In this document: positions 16,132-22,376 of the stretch, piece by piece
Layout: each line of letters opens with the position of its first letter
How positions within the stretch are numbered: the first letter of the stretch is position 1
Assembly (NCBI GenBank): GCA_937877605.1
Contig: CALFJA010000124.1
Location: 1-29,820, forward strand
DNA from: an uncultured Prevotellaceae bacterium
GTDB taxonomy: Bacteria; Bacteroidota; Bacteroidia; Bacteroidales; Bacteroidaceae
DNA: 29,820 nt
Direction: 5' to 3'
Notes under the pieces: model-generated
Seen by the model: only the letters and a program-made list of their open reading frames with translations
The model's database searches: none
Told to the model about the DNA's origin: nothing
Translations under genes and position numbers: made by a program

Positions 16132-16713
16132 TCAGGGCAGTCGCAAGACATAGTTCTGCGGGGTCTGCGTGGGATGGAAGAAGAGGATGCCACAGTCGTA
16201 CAAATCGAATGCCATGCTGACATGCTCATGCCGGCAGAGTTGCCTCCACTGCCTGGTTGCCTCACGGCTGTCGTGTATATGATTGAGAATTATCGTCTGT
16301 TCTGTGCTATATTTTCCGATGAAATAGGATAAAAATGAAGTTTCCTCAACAGGCAGGTCCACCATCAGCACATCGGGTATGGAGGTTGTTTCCAGTGCGG
16401 TCAGATTGTCGGCAAGGGTTATCTCCGCGGCTTGCTTGCCAGCCTTGATGAACTTACTGAAACGAGGCATGTCCCTGCCCACTAACATCCACTTCCCGGT
16501 CTGCAGGAAGTTGGCCAGACGCAGCAGGAATTTGGCTCTTCTCCTGTCGGCAGCCGACATGGCATCCAATTCCCCTGCGAGGTCTACATACCCATAGAAG
16601 GGCAGGCGTTCGCTCACCACCGACCGGACAAAACGGTAGGCCCAGGGCGACTGAACACCGAATCCCCGACTGCGGGGAATGCGCACAAAACGCTTGAAAA
16701 AATCCTTTCCCAT
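16132..16713 (-). CDS. Methyltransferase-like protein with degenerate SAM site
   Basis: The start is placed at 16713 (MGKDFFKRFVRIPRSRGF). A longer open frame on this strand (to 17670) runs antisense through deoD and is not a gene. The 193-residue product has the N-terminal signature of a Bacteroidetes family usually annotated as class I SAM-dependent methyltransferase (RSRGFGVQSPWAYRFVRSVV, RRAKFLLRLANFLQ). It also has the C-terminal family block (FDLYDCGILFF, QNYVLRL). The expected glycine-rich SAM motif after the LANF helix is absent and reads MLVGRDMPRFSKF, and the protein is shorter than typical family members. It may be an inactive paralogue. This is judged from family memory without an alignment. 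Confidence 0.65.
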   Translation of the reverse strand: MGKDFFKRFVRIPRSRGFGVQSPWAYRFVRSVVSERLPFYGYVDLAGELDAMSAADRRRAKFLLRLANFLQTGKWMLVGRDMPRFSKFIKAGKQAAEITLADNLTALETTSIPDVLMVDLPVEETSFLSYFIGKYSTEQTIILNHIHDSREATRQWRQLCRHEHVSMAFDLYDCGILFFHPTQTPQNYVLRLP

Positions 16714-16731
16714 GGTAGTCTTTACGATAAA

Positions 16732-16739
16732 CAAAGGTA
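16732..16739 (-). promoter_or_regulatory. Bacteroidetes -7 element (TACCTTTG)
   Basis: On the minus strand this reads TACCTTTG, an exact -7 match, 18 bases before the start codon of the methyltransferase-like gene. A -33 element at the right spacing is not obvious. Confidence 0.4.
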
Positions 16740-16777
16740 ATAAATATTTCAAAACTGATGTTATCTGCACTAAAATT

Positions 16778-16807
16778 TTGTCTGTTTGGATTTTTTTCCT
16801 AACTTCG
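16778..16807 (+). promoter_or_regulatory. Bacteroidetes promoter for deoD
   Basis: TTG (16778-16780), a 19-base spacer and TAACTTCG (16800-16807, one mismatch to TAnnTTTG) lie 26 bases before the deoD start. It is divergent from the minus-strand -7 box at 16732-16739. Confidence 0.62.
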
Positions 16808-16833
16808 CAACCAAACCTTAAAACATTACCATT

Positions 16834-17550
16834 ATGCCAACTCCTCACATTTCCGCACCCGACGGTGCATTTGCAAAGACAGTATTGATGCCAGGCGACC
16901 CCCTGCGCGCAAAACTTCTTGCCGACACTTTTCTCGAGAATGTTGAACTTGTAACCTCCGTCCGCAATGTCTTCGGCTACACAGGCACCTACAAGGGCAA
17001 GCCTGTTTCGGTCATGGCCAGCGGCATGGGCATGCCGAGCATCGGCATCTACAGCCACGAGCTCTACACCTGCTACGGCGTTGAGAACATCATCCGCATC
17101 GGTTCTGCCGGCAGCTATTCGCCCGACCTCCATGTGAAAGACATCGTCCTGGCCGACTCTGCATTCAGCGAATCGTCCTATGCGAGCGTCCACAACGGCG
17201 AGACCTCCAACATACTCTATCCCACCCCACACCTGAACGAGGTCATCTTGAAAGCCGCTGAGGAAACAGGAGTGGCCTGCCACTTGGGCCGTGTCCACTC
17301 GTCCGATGTGTTCTACGGCGGTCCCAACGCTCCCGTATGGCAGGAACTGCGCAAGCAAACCGGCAGCGACTGCGTTGAGATGGAAAGTTTCGCCCTGTTC
17401 CACAATGCCAATGTGCTGGGCAAGGGCGCTGCCTGCCTGCTCACCATTTCCGACTCGTTCGTAACCGGCGAGGCACTGAATGCCGAAGACCGTCAGAAAT
17501 CGTTCATGGAAATGCTGCAGCTGGCCCTGGAAGCAGCTGTCAGAATGTAG
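16834..17550 (+). CDS. deoD: Purine-nucleoside phosphorylase, DeoD type
   Basis: DeoD splits purine nucleosides with phosphate to give the base and (deoxy)ribose 1-phosphate in cytoplasmic salvage. The 238-residue length matches the hexameric DeoD type. Substrate and phosphate contacts are present: His5 (TPHI), GD at 21-22, Arg25, Arg44, Arg88 and the EMES block (182-185). The catalytic Asp207 lies in TISDSFVTGE, where E. coli reads SDHIRT. Arg220, in AEDRQ, matches the E. coli partner Arg. The altered residues after SD may shift substrate choice. A terminator follows directly and a promoter precedes it, so it is probably a single-gene unit. Confidence 0.94.
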   Translation: MPTPHISAPDGAFAKTVLMPGDPLRAKLLADTFLENVELVTSVRNVFGYTGTYKGKPVSVMASGMGMPSIGIYSHELYTCYGVENIIRIGSAGSYSPDLHVKDIVLADSAFSESSYASVHNGETSNILYPTPHLNEVILKAAEETGVACHLGRVHSSDVFYGGPNAPVWQELRKQTGSDCVEMESFALFHNANVLGKGAACLLTISDSFVTGEALNAEDRQKSFMEMLQLALEAAVRM

Positions 17551-17574
17551 CATCACATTTTTATTATGATACGC

Positions 17575-17614
17575 AAAGGCGCTCCCTGCATCGGCAGAGA
17601 GCGCCTTTCTTTTT
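17575..17614 (+). terminator. Intrinsic terminator after deoD
   Basis: Arms AAAGGCGCTC (17575-17584) and GAGCGCCTTT (17599-17608) form a 10-bp stem followed by CTTTTTG. It starts 25 bases after the deoD stop codon. Confidence 0.88.
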
Positions 17615-18029
17615 GTTTCCTCACGCTGTCGGGCTTCCGATTTTGTAAAGATTTTGGAGGAAATCGGCAATTTGTTAACATTTCTACGAGCCGTTCATGA
17701 AACTGGTGGAGCATCTTGAAGGTGCGGCTGTAAAAGTTCCGATTATCAGGAAGTATTGGATGTCAGACGATTAAGCCTTGTAAAAATTGCATTTGCGCCC
17801 CATCTGCATTCCATTTGGAGCCCAAACGGCCGGCGTTTGAGGCCCAAACGCAAAACAAGTGGATAGGAAACGAAATGTGAAAGTGGGGCTTAAACGGGCA
17901 GATTTCCCGATGAAATGGCACAAAAAAAGCGTCTATTGTTTCCCAAGTGAGCCCCAGTCGGACGACGGGATTTGTCCTGATAATTTACCTTTTTAACATT
18001 TCCGCAGACCGCCTCACGGGCCAATGCCT
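17615..18029. other. Gene-free intergenic stretch
   Basis: No gene of normal size fits on either strand here. The sequence holds a 25-codon open frame (17697-17774) of unknown meaning and a repeat cluster at 17789-17902. The stretch is bounded on the right by the aspartyl-protease stop codon at 18030. The flanks are a deoD terminator and a convergent gene, so it is not a promoter region for either neighbour. Confidence 0.7.
17789..17902. repeat. Second cluster of the degenerate GTTTG repeat family
   Basis: It contains GCATTTGCGCCCC (17789-17801), GGAGCCCAAACGG (17817-17829), the inverted repeat GCGTTTGAGGCCCAAACGC (17833-17851) and AAACGGGCAGA (17892-17902). The first matches 12 of 13 bases of 6681-6693. 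The second is the exact reverse complement of 6703-6715. AAACGGGCAGA also occurs at 13330-13340. Inverted arms such as CAAACG and CGTTTG alternate, so the RNA or single strand could fold into several hairpins. Confidence 0.6.
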
Positions 18030-19202
18030 TCACCGCACACTCTGCACGGTGCGCGTCTGTCCGTCAGTGCCCAGCAGTTTGAAGGTGTGCTGTTGCCCCT
18101 TTACAAAGGGGAAGACCAGGAACTGGGTAAAGGACGCTATGGGACGGCCGTCGATTTCGAGCACCACATCGCCCTGGCGGAATCCAGCACGGTAGGCGTC
18201 GGACATGGGATTGACCAGCCCCACGCACACGGCATCACCCTTCGGGACGAACGCCATCTGCTGAACGGTGTTGCCCACGCGCACCGACTCGCCACCGCCA
18301 TAGGGCTGGAAGAGAATCGTTCGCCGGTGAGGCAGCAAGACGACGGAACCGTACTGCAGCAGTTCCGCACCTATCTTCGACGACCCGCTAGTGGTTTTGG
18401 CACGCACATCCTGCAGTTCGAAGTTGCCCACCTGCAGGCGGTCGAGGTGAAGGAAAGCCACTTCCGCCAGCTGTTCTGCACCATGCAGGCCTATCTGGCT
18501 CTGCCCCTCAACCACCGCTTCCACCTGCGAGCCCACATTCTTGCTCTTGTATGCATGCTTGTCGAAACTCTGCTTGTTCATGGTGTAGAGCCCGCGGAAG
18601 CCCGTGTCGAACAGAACCTCGTCGGCATGGCGTATGAACGGGCTGACAATCAGGTAGGGCACGAACCATTTCAACTTGTATTTCAGCCGCTGGCCGGCCT
18701 CGCCCTCGAAATGTTTCCGGCGGTCGGTCAGGATGAGTCGGCGGTTACGGGTGTCTATCTTGCCGGAAAGCCCCTTGTTGAAAAGGTCGAAGCCGATGAC
18801 GAACTGATACTTCCGGTTGAGCCGGTCGGCACCGTGAATGGACACGACATAGCCCTCTATGCCGATATTCCCCAACCGGAATACCGGCATCTGTGCGGCG
18901 CGGATGGTATCGGTCTGCCCGTTGGCATCGCGCGACACCACTGCCCCGAGGTCCGCCAGCGTGGCGGGCAGCCGGTTGGCGAAGACCACTCCCTGCGAAG
19001 AACCCGTGTCGAGCAAAGCCTTGACCGGCCTGCCGCCGATATAGACGGTGAGCAGCAACTGGTTGTCGGCCACCTCCAGCGGTATTGTGTCGCAGAAGTT
19101 GGTTCCCGAAAGGTTGAAGCCCGTATCGTAGCGGTGCAGCTGTCCCCACGCCAGCAGGGGCAGCAACGCCAACACGAGGCTAAGTGCCGGTTTCTTCATC
19201 AT
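18030..19202 (-). CDS. Secreted retropepsin-like aspartyl protease with PDZ domain
   Basis: This 390-residue exported protein has a signal peptide (residues 1-20, ending LAWG/Q) and two aspartyl-protease half-sites: LLDTGSSQG around D65 and LFDTGFRG around D199. Two DTG motifs in one chain suggest a bilobal, pepsin-like active site in place of the homodimer seen in retroviral enzymes. A C-terminal PDZ-like domain (about residues 310-390, with GLVNPMSDAYRAGFRQGDVVLEIDG) could bind peptide ends. Such proteins occur widely in Bacteroidetes with unknown substrates. The start overlaps the MgtC gene by 23 bases, so both are likely translated from one mRNA. An alternative start one codon downstream (19199) is possible. 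Confidence 0.82.
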   Translation of the reverse strand: MMKKPALSLVLALLPLLAWGQLHRYDTGFNLSGTNFCDTIPLEVADNQLLLTVYIGGRPVKALLDTGSSQGVVFANRLPATLADLGAVVSRDANGQTDTIRAAQMPVFRLGNIGIEGYVVSIHGADRLNRKYQFVIGFDLFNKGLSGKIDTRNRRLILTDRRKHFEGEAGQRLKYKLKWFVPYLIVSPFIRHADEVLFDTGFRGLYTMNKQSFDKHAYKSKNVGSQVEAVVEGQSQIGLHGAEQLAEVAFLHLDRLQVGNFELQDVRAKTTSGSSKIGAELLQYGSVVLLPHRRTILFQPYGGGESVRVGNTVQQMAFVPKGDAVCVGLVNPMSDAYRAGFRQGDVVLEIDGRPIASFTQFLVFPFVKGQQHTFKLLGTDGQTRTVQSVR

Positions 19203-19680
19203 CCTGTTCGTCTTCGTTGATGGGTTGTATCTGACTGTTCATCCGTTTGGTAAGGTGGGGCATCTCCATGCAAGCCAGCACAAGCACGGCCGACACCAAT
19301 GCCAGCAGATAGAGGCCGGCGCCGCACGCCATGCCCAGTGCCGCCGTCACCCACAGCCCTGCCGCCGTGGTCAGCCCGTACACCTTGTTCTTCTGGAAGA
19401 TGATGGCACCGGCACCAATGAAGCCGATACCCGAAACAATGCCTGCCGCCACGCGCGAAGGGTCTAGGCGCACCGAGCGCGATAGCTCGCCCATCACCAC
19501 GCCGTCGAAGCCGTACATGCTCACAACCATGAACAATGCACTGCCCAATGCCACCAGCGAATGGGTGCGAAAGCCTGCCATTTTGCTGCGGTATTCGCGC
19601 TCCAGGCCAATCAATCCGCCGAAAAGCGCTGCAATGAAAACACGCAACAGTAATTCCAATGTTATGTCCATAATGCTCAT
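19180..19680 (-). CDS. MgtC/SapB family membrane protein
   Basis: MgtC/SapB proteins are small inner-membrane proteins. In pathogens, MgtC is linked to growth at low magnesium and control of the ATP synthase, and the role here is not known. The core has the family N-terminal block (LRVFIAALFGGLIGLEREYR, FRTHSLVALGSALFMVVS) and four hydrophobic helices. A central IGAGAIIFQ segment and an acidic C-terminus (NEDEQDDEETGT) are also present. I chose the start at 19680 (MSIMDITLELL). Met at 19671 would also fit. A frame open further upstream to 19782 crosses the promoter and is rejected. The tail overlaps the protease gene by 23 bases. Confidence 0.82.
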   Translation of the reverse strand: MSIMDITLELLLRVFIAALFGGLIGLEREYRSKMAGFRTHSLVALGSALFMVVSMYGFDGVVMGELSRSVRLDPSRVAAGIVSGIGFIGAGAIIFQKNKVYGLTTAAGLWVTAALGMACGAGLYLLALVSAVLVLACMEMPHLTKRMNSQIQPINEDEQDDEETGT

Positions 19681-19690
19681 TCTTACCCCA

Positions 19691-19720
19691 CAAATATAGG
19701 AAGAAAGCCTTACATGGCAA
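19691..19720 (-). promoter_or_regulatory. Bacteroidetes promoter for mgtC-protease unit
   Basis: On the minus strand, TTG (19720-19718), a 19-base spacer and a perfect -7 TATATTTG (19698-19691) precede the gene. The -7 box ends about 10 bases before ATG 19680 and 20 before ATG 19671. Either very short or near-leaderless mRNA is predicted if 19680 is used. Confidence 0.78.
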
Positions 19721-19727
19721 AAAAATT

Positions 19728-19757
19728 TTGTCAACTCCACACTAAATCGTACTTTTG
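19728..19757 (+). promoter_or_regulatory. Bacteroidetes promoter for maa-ZIP unit
   Basis: TTG (19728-19730), a 19-base spacer and a perfect -7 TACTTTTG (19750-19757) lie directly before ATG 19763, so transcription is predicted to start at or within a few bases of the start codon. It is back to back with the mgtC promoter, with the two -33 boxes only 7 bases apart. Confidence 0.8.
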
Positions 19758-19762
19758 ACACC

Positions 19763-20326
19763 ATGAAAACAGAAAAAGACAAAATGCTTTCGGGCGAGAC
19801 CTACAGTGCCATCGACCCCGGCCTCGTAGCCGAACTGACCGTGGTGAAAGAGCAACTGCGCACCTACAACCTGCTGCACCCTGCCGACAAGGACACGATG
19901 AAGCAGATGCTGCACCGCTTGCTGGGCCATGTCGCCGACAACGAGATACTCATCGTGCAGCCGTTCTACTGCGACTACGGCAAGCAGATCAGCGTGGGCA
20001 AGCGCTTTTTCGCCAACTTCAACCTCACCATTCTGGACGAAGCGCCCGTCAACATCGGCGACGACTGCTTCATTGGACCCAATGTCAGCATCTACACCGC
20101 CTGCCATTCGACCAACCCCACCGAGCGTAACAGCCGGCGTGAGTGGGCCCGCCCCGTCAATATCGGGCACAATGTGTGGATTGGCGGCAGCGTGACCATC
20201 CTGCCGGGAGTCACCATCGGCAACAATGTTACCATCGGTGCGGGCTCCGTTGTGGTGAAGGACATCCCTGACAACAGCATCGCCGCCGGCAATCCCGCCA
20301 AGGTGGTGAAAACCATTCAGCCCTGA
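19763..20326 (+). CDS. maa: Maltose O-acetyltransferase family hexapeptide transferase
   Basis: This 187-residue LbH-fold acetyltransferase moves acetyl from acetyl-CoA to a sugar hydroxyl. The N-terminus MKTEKDKMLSGETYSAIDPG matches the Maa/LacA family start. The hexapeptide repeats form the left-handed helix (INIGDDCFIGPNVSIYT, VNIGHNVWIGGSVTILPG, GNNVTIGAGSVVVKD), and the catalytic-type HS (ACHSTN) precedes them. The length is normal. The true sugar acceptor is uncertain, since maltose activity in the type enzyme does not transfer well to homologues. The gene ends 4 bases before the ZIP gene, so the two are likely co-transcribed. Confidence 0.9.
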   Translation: MKTEKDKMLSGETYSAIDPGLVAELTVVKEQLRTYNLLHPADKDTMKQMLHRLLGHVADNEILIVQPFYCDYGKQISVGKRFFANFNLTILDEAPVNIGDDCFIGPNVSIYTACHSTNPTERNSRREWARPVNIGHNVWIGGSVTILPGVTIGNNVTIGAGSVVVKDIPDNSIAAGNPAKVVKTIQP

Positions 20327-20330
20327 CACT

Positions 20331-21113
20331 ATGGACACCAATACCCTGCTCATACTCCTCATCCCCTTCGCCGGCACCGTGGCAGGAGCCGCCTTCGTAT
20401 TCTTCATGCGCAAGGAAATGGACCTGCTGCTGCAAAAAGGCTTGCTCGGCTTTGCCTCCGGCGTGATGGTGGCAGCCTCGGTGTGGTCACTGCTCATCCC
20501 CTCGATGGAACTGACGGGGCAGGACGGCTGGCGGAGCGTGGTGCCCTGCGCCGGCGGATTCCTGGCAGGCATGGGGTTTCTCCTGCTCCTCGACATGCTC
20601 ACACCCCACCTCCACCTCGGCAAAAACACCCCGGAAGGACCACAGTCGCACCTCTCGCGCACGGCAATGCTGTCGCTGGCGGTCACCCTCCACAACCTGC
20701 CTGAAGGCATGGCGGTGGGCATCGTGGCGGCAGGTGCCATGCAACAGGACACCGTCATCTCCGCAGCCGCAGCCATGGCTACCGCCATCGGCATCGCCAT
20801 ACAGAACATCCCCGAGGGTGCCATCATCTCCATGCCGATGCGTGCAGCAGGCAACAGCAGGAGGAAAGCCTTCGCCTTGGGCAGCCTCAGCGGCATAGTA
20901 GAACCGCTGGGAGGCGCAATCATGGTCTATATGGCATCGCTGCTCATGCCCATGATGCCCTACCTGCTCTCCTTTGCGGCGGGAGCCATGATATATGTAG
21001 TGATTGAAGAACTCATACCCGAGGCCTCGGAAGGAAAGCACAGCAATCTTGGTACCGTGGGATTTGCACTGGGATTCGTGCTGATGATGGTGCTCGATGT
21101 AGTCCTCGGCTGA
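20331..21113 (+). CDS. ZIP family metal transporter
   Basis: This 260-residue inner-membrane protein has the ZIP signatures in two membrane helices: HNLPEG (121-126) and QNIPEG (158-163). Their His, Asn and Glu residues form the metal path. A short His-rich loop follows the second or third helix (TPHLHLG). The architecture resembles ZupT-type importers of zinc, iron and manganese, but specificity cannot be read here. No metalloregulator site is evident. It starts 4 bases after maa, with which it presumably shares the 19728-19757 promoter. Confidence 0.92.
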   Translation: MDTNTLLILLIPFAGTVAGAAFVFFMRKEMDLLLQKGLLGFASGVMVAASVWSLLIPSMELTGQDGWRSVVPCAGGFLAGMGFLLLLDMLTPHLHLGKNTPEGPQSHLSRTAMLSLAVTLHNLPEGMAVGIVAAGAMQQDTVISAAAAMATAIGIAIQNIPEGAIISMPMRAAGNSRRKAFALGSLSGIVEPLGGAIMVYMASLLMPMMPYLLSFAAGAMIYVVIEELIPEASEGKHSNLGTVGFALGFVLMMVLDVVLG

Positions 21114-21133
21114 GAAAAAATTCACCGCTAACC

Positions 21134-21164
21134 TTTCATTTGTGCACACTTAATCGTACTTTTG
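21134..21164 (+). promoter_or_regulatory. Bacteroidetes promoter for the DUF59-lpxH unit
   Basis: A near-consensus TTTC (21134-21137), a 19-base spacer and a perfect -7 TACTTTTG (21157-21164) lie 9 bases before ATG 21174. The adjacent 13-base word AATCGTACTTTTG is also present in the maa promoter. A TTG at 21162 overlaps the -7 box and is not a likely start codon. Confidence 0.65.
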
Positions 21165-21173
21165 CCCACAGAA

Positions 21174-21494
21174 ATGATTACGCAAGAAGAAAAAACACGC
21201 ATAGAAGAACGCATCGTCGAGGTGCTCAAGACGGTCTACGACCCAGAAATATCGGTCAACATCTACGACCTCGGCATGATTTACCGTATTGATGTGAACG
21301 ACGATGGAACCGTGGAAATCGACATGACCTTCACTTCCCCGGCATGTCCGCTAGCCGACTTCATCTTCAGCGATGTGCAGTCGAAGGTGGAAAGCGTCGA
21401 AGGTGTCGTCTCGGCAACGGTCAACCTGGTGTTCGAACCCGAATGGGACAAGAGCATGATGAGTGAAGAAGCACGACTGGAACTTGGATTCTGA
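21174..21494 (+). CDS. DUF59 (MIP18) family Fe-S assembly-type protein
   Basis: This 106-residue DUF59 protein belongs to the SufT/MIP18 family, which helps in the assembly or delivery of Fe-S clusters. It has the family pattern VYDPEISVNIYDLGMIYRID and TFTSPACPLADFI, with the conserved Asp and the Cys of SPACPLA visible. The start at 21174 is chosen because an upstream TTG overlaps the predicted promoter box. The gene ends 2 bases before the LpxH-type gene, so they form a tight operon. Why the two are paired is unclear. A specific client is not evident. Confidence 0.9.
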   Translation: MITQEEKTRIEERIVEVLKTVYDPEISVNIYDLGMIYRIDVNDDGTVEIDMTFTSPACPLADFIFSDVQSKVESVEGVVSATVNLVFEPEWDKSMMSEEARLELGF

Positions 21495-21496
21495 AT

Positions 21497-22261
21497 ATGA
21501 AAAATGTATATTTCCTCTCCGATGCCCACCTCGGCTCATGGGCCATTGAGCACAAACGACAGCAAGAACGCCGGCTGGTGCGCTTCCTGGACAGCATCCG
21601 CCACCATGCCAGCGCCGTCTACCTCCTGGGCGACATGTTCGACTTCTGGAACGAATACCGCTATGTCGTGCCAAAAGGATATACCCGTTTCCTGGGCAAA
21701 CTGTCGGAGATGACCGACGAAGGCATCGAAATCCACTTCTTCATCGGCAACCACGACATCTGGACCTACGGCTACCTGGAGCGCGAATGCGGGCTGATTG
21801 TACACCGCAAGCCCGTCACACAGGAGATAGGAGACAAGATTTTCTACCTCGCACACGGCGATGGCCTGGGCGACCCTGACCCCAAGTTCCGATTCCTCAG
21901 GAAGGTATTCCACAACCGCACCTGCCAAGTTCTGCTCAACACGCTGCACCCCCGATGGGGAATGTGGTTCGGACTGACCTGGGCAAAGCACTCCATGATG
22001 GAGCATAAGAAGAAAGGCGGCAGCAAGTTCTACGGCGAGGAAAACGAATTTCTCGTGCAGTTCGCGAAACAATACAAGGAGAATCATCCCGACATCGACT
22101 TCTTCATCTTCGGCCACCGCCACATACAATTGGACCATCCGCTGGGAGACAAATCGCGCGTTCTCATTCTCGGCGACTGGATTACCCACTTCTCCTATGC
22201 CGTGTTCGACGGCGAACACCTCTACATGGAGCAGTATGTGGAAGGCGAAACCAAACCATAG
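21497..22261 (+). CDS. lpxH: UDP-2,3-diacylglucosamine diphosphatase (LpxH-type metallophosphoesterase)
   Basis: LpxH hydrolyses UDP-2,3-diacylglucosamine to lipid X in lipid A synthesis at the inner membrane. The 254-residue protein has the calcineurin-like metal motifs in order: DAH (D9, H11), GD (45-46), GNHD (84-87), AHGDG (H120) and a GHRH near the C-terminus. The family's second-shell sequences (DMFDFWNEY, SDAHLG) match the LpxH type, although Bacteroidetes members are divergent from the E. coli enzyme. The gene follows the DUF59 gene by 2 bases and ends before a strong hairpin terminator. Confidence 0.87.
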   Translation: MKNVYFLSDAHLGSWAIEHKRQQERRLVRFLDSIRHHASAVYLLGDMFDFWNEYRYVVPKGYTRFLGKLSEMTDEGIEIHFFIGNHDIWTYGYLERECGLIVHRKPVTQEIGDKIFYLAHGDGLGDPDPKFRFLRKVFHNRTCQVLLNTLHPRWGMWFGLTWAKHSMMEHKKKGGSKFYGEENEFLVQFAKQYKENHPDIDFFIFGHRHIQLDHPLGDKSRVLILGDWITHFSYAVFDGEHLYMEQYVEGETKP

Positions 22262-22329
22262 AGAACCCGGAACCTCCATGTTGCCACACCTTTGATACAC
22301 AGTGAATTACAAAAGATACCGCCTGATTT

Positions 22330-22370
22330 AAAGAAGCACCGCTTTGAGAGTCCCAAAGCGGTGCTTCTTT
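22330..22370. terminator. Bidirectional terminator between lpxH and the barrel pseudogene
   Basis: The perfect 17-bp arms AAAGAAGCACCGCTTTG (22330-22346) and CAAAGCGGTGCTTCTTT (22354-22370) enclose a 7-base loop. It lies between two convergent genes and carries T-rich ends on both strands, so it can end transcription from both sides. Confidence 0.88.
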
Positions 22371-22376
22371 CATTTA

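Noticed and set aside
16714..17670. The upstream part of a 512-residue minus-strand frame
   Set aside because: It is antisense to deoD. The protein-like family signature begins only at the Met at 16713.
21162..21494. DUF59 protein starting at TTG 21162
   Set aside because: This TTG is inside the -7 box TACTTTTG, so transcription would start after it. ATG 21174 is the likely start.
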